A DNA stretch of 64,000 nucleotides, taken from contig NZ_AUFE01000026.1 in NCBI RefSeq assembly GCF_000426345.1, positions 23,116-87,115 of the forward strand, read 5' to 3'. Positions within the stretch are counted from its first letter, which is position 1, and each line of letters opens with the position of its first letter. Shown here piece after piece: positions 28,079 to 38,600 of the stretch. The translations under genes and the position numbers were made by a program. This stretch comes from Cupriavidus phytohabitans (GTDB lineage Bacteria; Pseudomonadota; Gammaproteobacteria; Burkholderiales; Burkholderiaceae). The notes under the pieces are model-generated. The model worked only from the letters and a program-made list of their open reading frames with translations, did no database searches and had not been told where the DNA came from.

Positions 28079-29392
28079 TTACTTGCCGGCCATGGCCTGG
28101 ACCGATGCCAGGCCGGTGGTGGTATCCGCGACGACGGGTTCATCCTCGTCGGACAGTACCGGCGCGCCGATGGCGCCTTCGCTTTTGGCGACGACGGCGG
28201 TGGCAATGGCATTGCCGAGCACATTGGTCACGGTGCGACCCATGTCGAGTACGTGGTCGATGCCCAGCACCAGCAGGATGCCGGCCTCCGGCAGGCCGAA
28301 CATCGGCAGCACGGCGGCGACCACCACCAGCGAGGCGCGCGGCACGCCGGCGATGCCCTTGCTGGTGACAAGCAGGACCAGCAGCATGGTGATCTGCTGG
28401 CTCAGCGACAGTTCGATGCCATACACCTGGGCCACGAACAGCGCGGCGAACGAGGTGTACATGATCGAGCCGTCCAGGTTGAACGAGTAGCCCAGCGGCA
28501 GCACGAAGTTGGTGATGCGCTCCTTGACGCCGAAGCGGGTCAGCTGGTCGATCACCTTCGGGTAGGCCGATTCGCTGCTGGCGGTGGCGAAACCGATCAT
28601 CAGCGGCGCGCGCATGCCCTTGAGCAGGCGGAACACGTCACGGCCGAGGAAGAAGTAGCCGCCGGCGATCAGCGCCACCCACAGCAGCGCCAGCGCCAGG
28701 TACAGGCTGCCCAGCAGCTTGGCGTAGACCACCAGCACGCCCAGGCCCTGCGCGGTGATCACCGCCGCGATCGCGCCGAACACGCCCACCGGCGCGAACG
28801 CCATCACGTAGTTGGTGACCTTCAGCATCACGTGGCCCAGGCCCTCGATGCCTTCCAGCACCGGCTTGCCCACGCCGTCCTTGACCGTGCCCAGCGCGAA
28901 GCCGAAGAACAGCGAGAACACCACGATCTGCAGGATCTCGTTGTGCGCCATCGCCTCGACGAAGCTCTTGGGGAACATGTGCGCGATGAAGTCGCGCAGG
29001 TTCAGCGCGCCGGTCTTCAGGTTCGAGGCAGCGTCCGCCGCCGGCAGCGCGAGGTTCATGCCGTGGCCGGGCTGCAGCACGTTGGCCATCACCAGCCCGA
29101 GCAGCAGCGAGGTGACCGAGGCGGCGATGAACCACATCATCGCCTTCATGCCGATGCGGCCGACGGCGCGGCCGTCGCCCATGCTGGCGATGCCGGCCAC
29201 CAGCGTGGCGAACACCAGCGGGCCGATGATCATCTTGATCATCCGCAGGAACACGTCAGTCAGGATGGACAGGTGGTCCGCAATCGATTTGGCGGTGGCG
29301 GCGTCCGGCGACATGTTGTGCGCGGCGGTGCCGACCAGCACGCCTAGCAGCATCGCAATGAAGATCAGGGTGGGCAGTCGATTCAGTTTCAT
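28079..29392 (-). CDS. dctA: C4-dicarboxylate:cation symporter DctA
   Basis: 437 residues of the dicarboxylate/amino acid:cation symporter (DAACS) family. It has eight membrane helices and two re-entrant loops, with MIKMIIGPLVFATLVAGIA, the TASSESAYPKVIDQL hairpin (SS-type hairpin 1), PLGYSFNLDGSIMYTS, and GIAGVPRASLVVVAAVLP. Such carriers import succinate, fumarate and malate. The neighbouring dctBD genes and a sigma-54 promoter upstream support dctA over glutamate or other DAACS members. Confidence 0.95.
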   Translation of the reverse strand: MKLNRLPTLIFIAMLLGVLVGTAAHNMSPDAATAKSIADHLSILTDVFLRMIKMIIGPLVFATLVAGIASMGDGRAVGRIGMKAMMWFIAASVTSLLLGLVMANVLQPGHGMNLALPAADAASNLKTGALNLRDFIAHMFPKSFVEAMAHNEILQIVVFSLFFGFALGTVKDGVGKPVLEGIEGLGHVMLKVTNYVMAFAPVGVFGAIAAVITAQGLGVLVVYAKLLGSLYLALALLWVALIAGGYFFLGRDVFRLLKGMRAPLMIGFATASSESAYPKVIDQLTRFGVKERITNFVLPLGYSFNLDGSIMYTSFAALFVAQVYGIELSLSQQITMLLVLLVTSKGIAGVPRASLVVVAAVLPMFGLPEAGILLVLGIDHVLDMGRTVTNVLGNAIATAVVAKSEGAIGAPVLSDEDEPVVADTTTGLASVQAMAGK

Positions 29393-29659
29393 CGTGGATC
29401 AGGCCTGTGCGTCCGGTCCCCGCGGACAGGGGCGGACGTCGGTATGTCGGAATGGCGAGCGGCTCTGGAGGGCGCCGCGCGGGCCATGCGGATTTTTTTT
29501 CAGCGCGGCAACAGGTGCCAGCGAGTCGCCCGGGCGGCGAGAGGGGGGATGGGCAAGGCGGGGTCAGTCATGTGTTTCCTCCTTTGTTTTTTGGCGGGGC
29601 CGGCGCGTTGGGAAACGTGCCGGCCGACCTGTCTGGGCGCTGTTAGCGGCGGCCTATAT

Positions 29660-29675
29660 TGCACGCGGCGTGCCA
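29660..29675 (-). promoter_or_regulatory. sigma-54 promoter of dctA
   Basis: On the minus strand the site reads TGGCACGCCGCGTGCA: the -24 GG and -12 GC are ten bases apart, and only one base differs from TGGCACG-N4-TTGCA. It lies about 270 bp before dctA, predicting a leader of roughly 255 nt, and its activator gene dctD is nearby. Confidence 0.75.
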
Positions 29676-29747
29676 GGCGAAGGGGCGCGCTCTGGCTATG
29701 CAAACCGTTGAATTAAAAGGAGAAAATGAAGTGATGCCGGCGCACTA

Positions 29748-29802
29748 TTCGGGGATCCGGACGGGCGGTGGGGAGTGGCGTTCGGGAATCCGAATGGCGG
29801 TG
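29748..29802. promoter_or_regulatory. two tandem upstream activator sites, likely DctD sites
   Basis: Two near-copies (TTCGGGGATCCGGACGGGCG at 29748 and TTCGGGAATCCGAATGGCGG at 29781), each with internal dyad symmetry around GATCC/AATCC. They start 33 bp apart, about three helical turns, and lie 73-127 bp upstream of the sigma-54 promoter, the usual position for enhancer sites of an NtrC-type activator. Confidence 0.6.
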
Positions 29803-29869
29803 TAGGTGTAAACCCGGGGATTTTGAGGGGGCTGGAGAAGCTGGAGGGGGTAAATTGCCGCTGGTTTGC

Positions 29870-29935
29870 TCGCCTCTCCGGTCTGTACACCGCGGGCGGG
29901 AGAGGGGCCGGGGGAGAGGGCCGGAGTGTCCACGG
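29870..29935. repeat. REP-like repeat, copy 4 (degenerate)
   Basis: GCTCGCCTCTCC and GGGCGGGAGAGGGGC arms with an unusually long, imperfect centre, followed by GGGGGAGAGGGCCGG, the same flank as copy 1. Confidence 0.6.
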
Positions 29936-30005
29936 CTGACGCCCGTGGGCTAGAACCGAAGGCCTTGCTTGTTGTGGTGCCTGGCTAGACCACCCCTCAC
30001 CCCAA

Positions 30006-30028
30006 CCCTCTCCCCTGAGGGGAGAGGG
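30006..30028. repeat. REP-like hairpin, copy 5
   Basis: CCCTCTCCCC / GGGGAGAGGG with a TGA centre. It abuts the tandem 34-bp repeats. Confidence 0.8.
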
Positions 30029-30033
30029 AGAAC

Positions 30034-30134
30034 ACCTTGCTTAGGTTAGTTCGGGCGGCTTGGGTGCACCTTGCCTTAGGCTAGTTCGGGCGGCTTGGGC
30101 GCATCTTGCTTTGGCCAGTTCGTGCGTTTGGTGC
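30034..30134. repeat. 34-bp tandem repeat, three copies
   Basis: Units beginning ACCTTGCTTAGGTTAG, ACCTTGCCTTAGGCTAG and ATCTTGCTTTGGCCAG, each continuing TTCGGGCGGCTTGGG or a variant. A single unit follows REP copy 2 at 12.57 kb, so the hairpin and this tail travel together. Confidence 0.8.
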
Positions 30135-30139
30135 TGCCG

Positions 30140-31099
30140 TTACCCACCCAGCAGCCTGTAGCACAACCTTGCCGCCACCCGCGCCCCACACCCATCCCGG
30201 TCGTACAGCGGATTGAATTCCGCGATATCCGCCACGCGCAGCTTGCCGCTGTCGCGCAGCCGCGTGGCGATGGCCTCTACCACCGGCAACGGCACGCCGT
30301 AGGCCGCTGGTGCCGACACGCCGGGCATCACTGCGGCGGGCAGCACGTCGAGGTCGATCGTCAGGTAGACATGGTCGGCCTCCGCGACCCATTCATCCAG
30401 CGCGGCCAGCCGTGCGTCGAGGTGGCGCTCCTGCAGGTCCACATCCTCGACATAGCGCACCCCCAGCGTGCTGGCGCGCCCGAACAGCGCGGCCGTATTG
30501 CCGAGCCGGCTTACGCCCAGGCAAGCGTAGTCGAAGCGCAGGCTGCGCCGCTGGCAGTCGATGGCGATCTGGTCGAAGGGTGTGCCCGAGCTGGCGGGCC
30601 GGCTGCCGCGCAGGTCGAAGTGCGCGTCAAGGTTGACCACCAGCACGCGGCCGCGGTCGCCGTGCGCATCCAGGTGCGTGCGCAGGCCTTGCCACGTGCC
30701 CCAGGCCACCTCGTGGCCGCCACCGAGCACCAGCGGCCAGGCGCCTACCGCCAGTTCGGCGGCGACGGCCTGGCCCAGCCGCTGCTGCGCGTCTTCCAGC
30801 GCATCGCCGTCGCAATGGATGTCGCCGCCGTCGATCAGGCGGCCGATGCCGTGCGCCGGCACGCCCGCCAGCGCGCGGCGGATCTCGCGCGGGCCGCCGG
30901 CGGCGCCGGGGCGGCCCTGGTTGCGCAGTACGCCGGCATCGCAGCAGAAGCCCAGCAGCACCGGCACGCCGGGTGTGCGCGGCGTGGCCGCGCCGCCGAC
31001 GATGTCGAACAGGCGGCGGGTATCGCCGGCCTCGCCGGCATCGCGCCGGCCGCGCCAGACCGTGTCGCTGGCCTGCGCGAGTTCAGCCAGGTCGCTCAT
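30140..31099 (-). CDS. hutG: formimidoylglutamase (arginase family)
   Basis: 319 residues of the ureohydrolase family. The binuclear Mn ligands are present in [19 protein letters not shown] and [10 protein letters not shown]. The enzyme hydrolyses N-formimino-L-glutamate to glutamate and formamide, the last step of one form of histidine degradation. Genomic context with hutU and hutC supports this over agmatinase or arginase. Its ATG overlaps the MFS gene stop (ATGA). Confidence 0.9.
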   Translation of the reverse strand: MSDLAELAQASDTVWRGRRDAGEAGDTRRLFDIVGGAATPRTPGVPVLLGFCCDAGVLRNQGRPGAAGGPREIRRALAGVPAHGIGRLIDGGDIHCDGDALEDAQQRLGQAVAAELAVGAWPLVLGGGHEVAWGTWQGLRTHLDAHGDRGRVLVVNLDAHFDLRGSRPASSGTPFDQIAIDCQRRSLRFDYACLGVSRLGNTAALFGRASTLGVRYVEDVDLQERHLDARLAALDEWVAEADHVYLTIDLDVLPAAVMPGVSAPAAYGVPLPVVEAIATRLRDSGKLRVADIAEFNPLYDRDGCGARVAARLCYRLLGG

Positions 31100-32415
31100 T
31101 TCAGCCGGCGTCCCAGGGTTTCGGGCACCATCGCCAGGCCGATCAGCGAGACCAGGCCGCAGCCGATCACGTACAGCGCCGGCGCGTTGGCGTCGCCGGT
31201 GATCTGCATCAGCCGGGTCGAGAAATACTGCGCAAAGCCGCCGAAGATCGCGATCGCCACGCAATAGGCGATGGACAGGCCGGTGGCGCGCAGGCGCTGC
31301 GGCAGCACCTCGCTGACCAGCACCATCGACGCCGGCGCGGTCATCGACATCGGCACCGACAGGCAGCCCACCACCAGCAGCAGGCGCGCCAGCGACGGCT
31401 CGGCATTGATCAGCACGAACGCCGGGTAGATCATCACCAGCAGCGCCACGCGCGACCACAGCACCACGGTCTTGCGGCCGATGCGGTCGGCAAGCCAGCC
31501 GGCGAACGGCGACAGCGCCACCTGCACCAGCGCGGCGATGCACGCGGCCCAGATGCTCAGCGACAGCGGCATCTTCAGCACGCTCACGGCGTAGTTGCTG
31601 ATGTAGTAGACGACGATGTAGGTCGACGAGGCCAGGCCGATCATCAGCAGGATGCTGGCAAGCACCTCGCGTGCGTGCGCACGCAGCAGCGGCCACTGCG
31701 CGGCGTGCTCGCCGTGGCGCGCGGGGGCGGCGGTCTCTTCCAGACGGCGGCGGATCAGCAGGCCGACGGGGATCACCAGGATGCCGATCAGGAAGGCCAG
31801 GCGCCAGCCCCATGCTTCCAGGTCGGCCGGCGCGAGCACATTGCTCAGCACCAGGCCGGTGATCGCGCCCAGCAGCGCCGCCAGGCCCTGGCTGAACGGC
31901 TGCCACGCGGTATAGAAGCCGCGCGTGCGGTCATCGGCGTATTCCAGCAGCAGTGCGGTGGAAGCGCCCATCTCGCCGCCGATGGCAAAGCCCTGCACCA
32001 GCCGCGCGATCACCACCATGATCGGCGCGAGGATGCCGATCTGCGCGTACGGCGGCGTGACCACGAAGATCAGCGAGCTCAGGCCCATCAGCCACAGCGT
32101 CAGCGCCACCGCCGGCTTGCGGCCGGCGCGGTCGGCGTACATGCCGATCAGCAGGCCGCCGAGCGGACGCATCAGGAAGCCGACGCCGAAGGTGGCGAAC
32201 GACATCAGCAGCTGGCCGGTGGGGTTGTCGACGGGGAAGTAGAGCCGGCCGATCAGCGTGGCAAAGAAGCTGTAGACCACGAAATCGTAGAACTCGAGGC
32301 CATTGCCGATGGTGATGGCGGCAATGGCGCGCGTGCGTGACAGGGCTGGGGTGTGGGCGCCGGCCTGGGCGCCGGCTACACCATCGTAGGCGGGCGCAGT
32401 GATATCGGATGGCAT
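31096..32415 (-). CDS. MFS metabolite:H+ symporter, probable histidine or urocanate permease
   Basis: 439 residues with 12 membrane helices of the metabolite:H+ symporter subfamily: [20 protein letters not shown] at helix 1, the loop 2-3 motif [13 protein letters not shown], and [21 protein letters not shown] in helix 5. Location between hutU and hutG suggests uptake of histidine, urocanate or a related acid; the substrate is inferred from context only. A hairpin repeat separates it from hutU. Confidence 0.85.
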   Translation of the reverse strand: MPSDITAPAYDGVAGAQAGAHTPALSRTRAIAAITIGNGLEFYDFVVYSFFATLIGRLYFPVDNPTGQLLMSFATFGVGFLMRPLGGLLIGMYADRAGRKPAVALTLWLMGLSSLIFVVTPPYAQIGILAPIMVVIARLVQGFAIGGEMGASTALLLEYADDRTRGFYTAWQPFSQGLAALLGAITGLVLSNVLAPADLEAWGWRLAFLIGILVIPVGLLIRRRLEETAAPARHGEHAAQWPLLRAHAREVLASILLMIGLASSTYIVVYYISNYAVSVLKMPLSLSIWAACIAALVQVALSPFAGWLADRIGRKTVVLWSRVALLVMIYPAFVLINAEPSLARLLLVVGCLSVPMSMTAPASMVLVSEVLPQRLRATGLSIAYCVAIAIFGGFAQYFSTRLMQITGDANAPALYVIGCGLVSLIGLAMVPETLGRRLK

Positions 32416-32444
32416 GCGGTTGTCTCCTGCAGGAATGCGTTGGC

Positions 32445-32482
32445 TTGCGCCCCTCTCCCACGCCAGTGGGAGAGGGGCGCAA
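32445..32482. repeat. REP-like hairpin, copy 6, inside the hut operon
   Basis: Perfect 17-bp arms (TTGCGCCCCTCTCCCAC / GTGGGAGAGGGGCGCAA) with a GCCA loop, between the hutU stop and the MFS start. It is the most perfect member of the family in the window. No U-tract follows, so it is more likely to stabilise the upstream mRNA or attenuate than to terminate. Confidence 0.88.
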
Positions 32483-32504
32483 ACGCTGGGTTCTTGAGCG
32501 TTGG

Positions 32505-34175
32505 TCAGTCGCGCAGCATCGGCAGGTCCAGGCCCTGCTCGCGGGCGCAGTCGACGGCGATCTGGTAGCCGGCGTCGGCATGGCGCATCACGCCGGTGGC
32601 GGGGTCGTTGTGCAGCACGCGGGCGATGCGCGCGGCGGCTTCATCGGTGCCATCGCACACGATCACCACGCCGGAATGCTGCGAAAAGCCCATGCCCACG
32701 CCGCCGCCATGGTGCAGCGAAACCCAGGTCGCGCCGCTGGCGGTGTTCAGCAGTGCGTTCAGCAGCGGCCAGTCGGACACGGCGTCCGAACCGTCCTGCA
32801 TGGCCTCGGTCTCGCGGTTGGGGCTGGCGACCGAACCCGAGTCCAGGTGGTCGCGGCCGATCACGACCGGCGCCGACAGCTCGCCGCTGCGGACCATCTC
32901 GTTGAACGCCAGGCCCAGCTTGGCGCGCAGGCCCAGGCCGACCCAGCAGATCCGCGCCGGCAGGCCCTGGAAGCTGATGCGCTCGCGCGCCATGTCGAGC
33001 CAGCGGTGCAAGTGCTCGTCATCGGGGATCAGTTCCTTGACCTTGGCGTCGGTCTTGTAGATGTCCTGCGGATCGCCCGACAGCGCGGCCCAGCGGAACG
33101 GGCCAATGCCGCGGCAGAACAGCGGGCGGATATAGGCGGGCACGAAACCGGGGAAATCAAAGGCGTTGGCCACACCTTCTTCCTTGGCCATCTGGCGGAT
33201 GTTGTTGCCGTAGTCGAAGGTCGGCACGCCCAGCTTCTGGAAGTCCAGCATGGCTTGCACGTGCGCGGCCATCGACGCCTTGGCGGCCTTCACCACCACG
33301 GCGGGTTCGCGCTGCGCGCGCTCGCGGTACTCGTCCCAGGTCCAGCCTGCCGGCAGGTAGCCATTGAGCGGGTCGTGCGCGCTGGTCTGGTCGGTGACCA
33401 TGTCGGGGCGCACGCCGCGGCGCACCAGTTCGGGCAGCACTTCGGCGGCGTTGGCGCACAGCGCGATCGAGATGGCCTTGCCTTGCGAGGTGTAGCGGTC
33501 GATGCGGGCCAGCGCGTCGTCCAGGTCGGTGGCCTGCTCGTCGACATAGCGGGTCTTCAGGCGGAAATCGATGCGGCTCTGCTGGCATTCGATGTTGAGC
33601 GAGCAGGCGCCGGCCAGCGTCGCGGCCAGCGGCTGCGCGCCGCCCATGCCGCCCAGGCCCGCGGTCAGCACCCAGCGGCCCTTCAGGTTGCCGTTGTAAT
33701 GCTGGCGCCCGGCTTCGACGAAGGTTTCATACGTGCCCTGCACGATGCCCTGGCTGCCGATGTAGATCCAGCTGCCGGCGGTCATCTGGCCGTACATGGC
33801 CAGGCCCTTGGCGTCGAGTTCGTTGAAGTGTTCCCAGTTGGCCCAGTGGGGGACCAGGTTGGAGTTGGCGATCAGCACGCGGGGAGCGTCGCGGTGGGTC
33901 TGGAACACGCCGACCGGCTTGCCGGACTGGACCAGCAGGGTCTGGTCGTCTTCCAGGCGGGTCAGGGCTTCGACGATGCGGTCATAGCATTCCCAGTTGC
34001 GGGCGGCGCGCCCGATGCCGCCGTAGACCACCAGTTCCTTCGGGTTCTCCGCGACCTCGGGGTCGAGGTTGTTCATCAGCATGCGCAGCGGGGCTTCGGT
34101 CAGCCAGCTCTTGGCGGTGAGCTTGGTGCCGCGGGCGGCGCGGATTTCGGTGTCGCGGAAGCGGGTGGTGGTCAT
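32505..34175 (-). CDS. hutU: urocanate hydratase
   Basis: 556 residues, the usual length for urocanase. It converts urocanate to imidazolone-propionate with a tightly bound NAD+. The NAD site [20 protein letters not shown], the catalytic Cys region [24 protein letters not shown]-like FDYGNNIRQ and [15 protein letters not shown] are intact. AAGGAG precedes ATG 34175. hutH and hutI are not in the window, so the histidine pathway must be completed elsewhere. Confidence 0.97.
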   Translation of the reverse strand: MTTTRFRDTEIRAARGTKLTAKSWLTEAPLRMLMNNLDPEVAENPKELVVYGGIGRAARNWECYDRIVEALTRLEDDQTLLVQSGKPVGVFQTHRDAPRVLIANSNLVPHWANWEHFNELDAKGLAMYGQMTAGSWIYIGSQGIVQGTYETFVEAGRQHYNGNLKGRWVLTAGLGGMGGAQPLAATLAGACSLNIECQQSRIDFRLKTRYVDEQATDLDDALARIDRYTSQGKAISIALCANAAEVLPELVRRGVRPDMVTDQTSAHDPLNGYLPAGWTWDEYRERAQREPAVVVKAAKASMAAHVQAMLDFQKLGVPTFDYGNNIRQMAKEEGVANAFDFPGFVPAYIRPLFCRGIGPFRWAALSGDPQDIYKTDAKVKELIPDDEHLHRWLDMARERISFQGLPARICWVGLGLRAKLGLAFNEMVRSGELSAPVVIGRDHLDSGSVASPNRETEAMQDGSDAVSDWPLLNALLNTASGATWVSLHHGGGVGMGFSQHSGVVIVCDGTDEAAARIARVLHNDPATGVMRHADAGYQIAVDCAREQGLDLPMLRD

Positions 34176-34253
34176 GGGACGGGCTCCTTCGGTGTCTCTT
34201 TGCTTTGCCTTGGGGGTGTCGCTTTTTGGGCGACGCATAGGCATGTATAATCT

Positions 34254-34263
34254 TGTATATACA
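34254..34263. promoter_or_regulatory. HutC-type operator upstream of hutU
   Basis: Palindrome TGTATATACA within CTTGTATATACAGG, with a further ATGTATAA half-site nearby, about 80 bp before the hutU start. HutC (GntR family) regulators bind TGTATATACA-like sites and are released by urocanate; hutC lies just upstream. Confidence 0.7.
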
Positions 34264-34467
34264 GGTAAGGATGTATCGGGGTTATCCCGTAGTTTTGACA
34301 TCGTTTAGTGTGGCTGTGGAGTTGCGGTCGCTTGCCGGGAGCCTAAGCTCGCATATATGGTCGGCGTAGCTGGTAAGGCACTTTTTGTCCGCGCGACAAA
34401 AAAGATGGGTGGCTGGACGGCGATTTGGCCTTCTTTACTTCGTGGGGGCGCTGGCCCTCACCCCCGG

Positions 34468-34493
34468 CCCCTCTCCCGCAGGCGGGAGAGGGG
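34468..34493. repeat. REP-like hairpin, copy 7
   Basis: CCCCTCTCCCGC / GCGGGAGAGGGG around AG, preceded by CCCTCACCCCCGG and followed by AGCAAAC, features shared with other copies. Confidence 0.85.
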
Positions 34494-34811
34494 AGCAAAC
34501 AAGCGGGCAAGGGAAAGGCTTGCGGATTCACCGGCGATAGCGCCAAGCGAGCAGCGACGCGTTCTGTGCCCGAGTTCATGACCTGAGATACTGCCCGCGC
34601 GCAGCGCAGCCGTAGGCGTTCCTACGTTGCCGCTGGTAGCAGGGGCCACCCACAGCTCTGGGCTCGTTCAACCACCGCGCCAATCCCTGCCACCGTGGCG
34701 CACCACGGCGGCAGGCAGTTCCTGCCATGCAACGAAGCAAAGCCCCGTACAAAAGCCTCGGCACACTACGATAAGAGTGGCCGCCCGCAGGGCCGTAAAC
34801 GCGCTTTCTGG

Positions 34812-34836
34812 TGACTCTTTGTCGCTCGGACAAAGA
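34812..34836. repeat. inverted repeat ACTCTTTGTC / GACAAAGAGT
   Basis: Perfect 10-bp arms around a five-base loop. A related TTTTTGTC / GACAAAAA element occurs 430 bp away at 34382-34402. It has no U-tract and is unrelated to the CCCCTCTCCC family. Confidence 0.75.
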
Positions 34837-34906
34837 GTTACCCGCCCTTCAGGGCGGAACAGGGCATATCAAATATCCGCCAGATGCCAAGCCGCGGCGA
34901 AAAAAA

Positions 34907-35662
34907 TCATGAGGTAAACCGCCCCTCAAGCCGATGCAACGACCCCGGATGCACCAGCCTGACAGACGTCACGACCCTTCCGGCAGACCATGTCCGCCTC
35001 CGGATCAGCAAACACGGCTCGCCCTTGTCGATGTCCAGCAATGCGCATTCCTCGGGATGCGCCAGCACGGCTTCCACAACGTGCTCCCCTTCAGTCAGCG
35101 GCGCGACGCGCGTCAGGTATTGGTAGGGCGTTTCCCGCGAAAAATCCTGCTCAAGATAATCGGGCGCAACCAACGCATTGACATAACGATCCTCCAGCTG
35201 AATCGCCACATCATCTTCGTAATGAACAATCACGGAGTGAAACACCCGCTGTTCCAGCGGCACATCCAGCGCAACTGCCTGCGCCGCGCCGGCGCGTTCC
35301 TCCTGCACGCTGACCACACGCGCATAATGCCGATGCCCCCGCGCAGCAATATCATCCGCAATATTGTTGACCGCATACAGCGCCGTCCGCAGCTTGGGCT
35401 CGGCCACAAACGTCCCCACCCCCTGCAGCCGCACCAGCATCCCCTCCGCGGTCAACTCCCGCAGCGCCCGATGCACGGTCATGCGGCTGACGCCCAGCGC
35501 TTCCACCAGTTCTGCCTCGGAGGGCACCCGATGGTGGGGCGGCCAGCTGCCGTCAGCAATCCTGCTGCTGATGTGTTGCTTGACGCGCGCATAGAGCGGC
35601 GCGGGCGTGGATGCGAGCGGCAACGGTTTCCCCCGGGTGGCGACAGCCGCCGAATGTATCAC
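34907..35662 (-). CDS. hutC: histidine utilisation repressor HutC (GntR family)
   Basis: 251 residues. The N-terminal GntR winged helix covers about 20-85 (PSEAELVEALGVSRMTVHRALRELTAEGMLVR, GVGTFVAEP) and a UTRA ligand domain follows, as in HutC. It represses hut genes until urocanate is bound. The GTG start at 35662 overlaps the stop of the upstream GGDEF-EAL gene (GTGA); a later start is possible because no strong ribosome binding site is visible. Confidence 0.88.
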   Translation of the reverse strand: MIHSAAVATRGKPLPLASTPAPLYARVKQHISSRIADGSWPPHHRVPSEAELVEALGVSRMTVHRALRELTAEGMLVRLQGVGTFVAEPKLRTALYAVNNIADDIAARGHRHYARVVSVQEERAGAAQAVALDVPLEQRVFHSVIVHYEDDVAIQLEDRYVNALVAPDYLEQDFSRETPYQYLTRVAPLTEGEHVVEAVLAHPEECALLDIDKGEPCLLIRRRTWSAGRVVTSVRLVHPGSLHRLEGRFTS

Positions 35663-38600
35663 GCCCCCTGCTGTTGTTCGACGCCGCGCGGCCCGCACGT
35701 TTGCAGGAATGCATCGAGAGGTGTCGGCCGCCCGATCGCATAGCCCTGCGCATAGTCGACGCCGATCGCGCGCAGCGCGTCGAGCGTGCGTTCGTCCTCT
35801 ACCCATTCCGCCACGGTCTTCACGCCAAGCCGGTGGCCGATATCGTTGATCGAGCTGACGATCTCGCGGTCCACGGCGTTGTCGGCAAGCTGGCGGATAA
35901 AGCTGCCGTCGATCTTCAGGAAATCGACCGGAAACTGCTTCAGGTACGCAAACGACGAAAGCCCCGAGCCGAAGTCGTCGAGCGACACGGTGCAGCCCGC
36001 GCGCCGCATGTCTGTCACCAGCAGGTTGGCCGCCGCCATGTTGTTGATCAGCGCCGTCTCGGTGATCTCCAGCCGGATCCGGCTGGCGGGCAGCGCGCTG
36101 GCATCCAGCTCGGCATGCAGGAAGGGCAGCAGGAACGGCTCGCCCAGCGAGTTGGCCGACAGGTTGATCGACACCGACAACCCCGGCACCGCACGCAGCC
36201 GCTCGCCGTAGCCGTGCAGCACATTGTGGATGACCCAGCGGTCGACGTGGCCCATCAGGTCGTAGCGTTCGGCGGCGGGAATGAAGGCGCCGGGCAGGAT
36301 CATTTCCCCGTTCTCGTCGACCATGCGCACCAGGATTTCGATGTGGCGATGTTCACCACTTCCCTTGCCGGCGGGCTGCAGAGCGCGGATTTCCTGCGCG
36401 AACAGGCGGAAGCGGTTGGCTTCCAGCGCCGAATGGATGCCCGCGGCGACTTCCAGTTCGCGATGGTGGCGGCGCGCGTCGCTCTCGTCGCGCCGGTAGA
36501 CCGAGACCCGGCTGCGGCCCGCGGCCTTGGCGGCGTAGCAGGCGACGTCGGCGCGGCTCATCAGTTCGCTGACGGGCGGCACGTCACGGTCGATCGCGGC
36601 GATGCCGATGCTGGCCCCCACGTCATAGACCCGGCCTTCCCATGGGAAGCGGCGACCGCGGATGGCATCGATCACACCCTCGCAGACCTGCTCGGCCTGG
36701 TCCACGGTGCAGTCCTTGAGCAGCAGCGCGAACTCGTCGCCGCCCAGCCGCGCCAGCAGGTCGTCGGGGCGCACATGGTTGCGGATCAGGTAGCCGAGCT
36801 CGCGCAGCAGCACGTCGCCGGCGCCGTGGCCGGCGGTGTCGTTGACGATCTTGAAGCGGTCCAGGTCGATGAAGCACAGCGCGGCGCGGTGGCCATGCAG
36901 CCGCGCGGCGTCGCAGGCCTCGCGCAGGCGCTTTTCGAACCAGGTGCGGTTGGGCAGGCCGGTGAGCGCGTCATGCATGGCCGAGCGCGCCAGCTCGCGC
37001 TGCAGCGCGCGCGCGGTGGTGATGTCCTGGAACACCAGCACCGCGCCCAGCACCTCGCCGGCGCCGGTCAGCACCGGCGCGGCGGAGTCCTGCACGTCGT
37101 GGCGTTCGCCGGTCAGGCTCTGCAACACCGCGCCGTCCTGCAGGTAGGCAGGCGTCAGCGTGCGCAGGCAGGACTCGACCGGGCTGGGGATCGGATCGCC
37201 GGTGGCTTCGTCGACGATGCGGAAGACCCGCTCCAGCGGCAAGCCGCTGGCGCTGCCCATGGTCCAGCCGGTCAATTGCTCGGCGATCGGGTTCATGAAG
37301 GTGACGTGCATGCTGGCGTCGGTACAGATCACAGCGTCGCCGATCGAGCGCAGCGTGATATGCAGGCGCTCCTTCTCTTCGAACAGTGCCTCGGTCAGGC
37401 GGCGCTGCTCGGTGATGTCCCAGTTGGTGCCGACCAGCGCATGCGCCATGCCGTCGGCGCCGCGCGTGACCATGGCCATGGCGCGCACATGGCGCACCGC
37501 GCCGTCGGGGCGCCGGACACGGTATTCGGTGTCGAACGGCGCGGCGCCGCGGATGGCCTGGCGCATCTCGGCACTGACGCGGCTGACGTCATCCGGGTGC
37601 AGCATGGCGATCCACTGCCCGGCCTGCGGCGCGCCCTGTGCGGGCTCGGTGCCGTGCAGCGCGTGCATGCGCGCATCCCAGGTGATGACGGCGCTGGCGA
37701 AGTCCCATTCCCAGATGCCGACGCCGCCGGCCTCCACCGCCAGCTGGATGCGGCGCGACAGCCGTTCCAGTTCTTCCTGCGCCAGCTTGCGCGCATGGAT
37801 GTCTTCGACCTGGGCGATGAAGTGCTGCGGCGCGCCGGTGCGCTCGTCGCGCGCCAGCGAGACCGCGAGCAGCGCCCAGCGGTACTGGCCGTCCTTGTGG
37901 CGGTAGCGCTTCTCCATGCGGTAGGACTCGATCTTGCCGTCCACCAGCATCGCCGCCTGGCGCAGGTCGTCGGTCAGGTCGTCGGGGTGGGTCAGCTGCT
38001 GGAAGGTGATGGCGCGCAATTCCTCGGCGCTGTAGCCCAGCAGCTCGGTCATGGCGCGGTTGACGGTCTCCCAGCGGCCGTCCATGCCGACCAGCGCCAT
38101 GCCGATCGCCGAATGCTCCATGGCCTGCCGGAAGCGCTGCTCGCTGCTGCGCAGGCTGGCGCGGCCATGGCGGTTCTGTTCGGTCAGGTAGGCGATGCAG
38201 ACCGGGAACACCATGATCACCGCGGCCGACAGCGGCACCGCTTCATGGTGGTGCCCGGCCAGCATCAGCGCCTGCAGCGACAGTGTCGCCACCAGCGTCA
38301 GCAGCGCGGTGGCGAACGGGTTGCCGGCAAGCGCCACCAGCACCAGCGGCAGCGACATCGCGGCAAACGGGTCGTTGCCCTGCCATTGCGCGAGCGCGCC
38401 GATCGCCAGGCACAGCGCCAGCAGGCCGGCCTGTGGCACCAGCGCTGGCCGCGCGAAGGCGGCGCGCACGCGCCCGGGCGTCATCGACAGCATCATCGGC
38501 AGCAGCAGCGCCATGCCCAGCGCGCTGGCCTGCCACCAGGTCCACCACACCGACGCAAAGGCAGTGCCGTGCAGGCTCGCGATGGCCGCGGCACCCGCGC

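Larger units (their letters stand above)
29393..30139. other. long intergenic region: dctA leader, promoter, enhancer sites and repeats
   Basis: No gene is supported in 747 bases. From dctA outward it holds a roughly 255-nt leader, the sigma-54 promoter, the paired activator sites, two REP-like hairpins (29870-29940 and 30006-30028) and a 34-bp tandem repeat (30034-30134). Confidence 0.8.
34176..34906. other. 731-bp intergenic region rich in inverted repeats
   Basis: No gene is supported. Besides the hut operator it contains a TTTTTGTC / GACAAAAA-type inverted repeat (34382-34402), REP copy 7 (34468-34493) and ACTCTTTGTC / GACAAAGAGT (34812-34836) followed by CCCGCCC-TTCA-GGGCGG. The pieces resemble separate repetitive intergenic elements inserted next to each other. 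Confidence 0.7.

Noticed and set aside
29508..29520. A second TGGCAC...TTGC site on the minus strand before dctA
   Set aside because: The GG and GC are eight bases apart instead of ten, so sigma-54 would not recognise it.
29444..29716. A 90-codon frame upstream of dctA
   Set aside because: It crosses the sigma-54 promoter and has no family or ribosome binding site.
30034..30134. Possible CRISPR array
   Set aside because: The units are directly adjacent with no spacers and vary in sequence; no cas genes are present.
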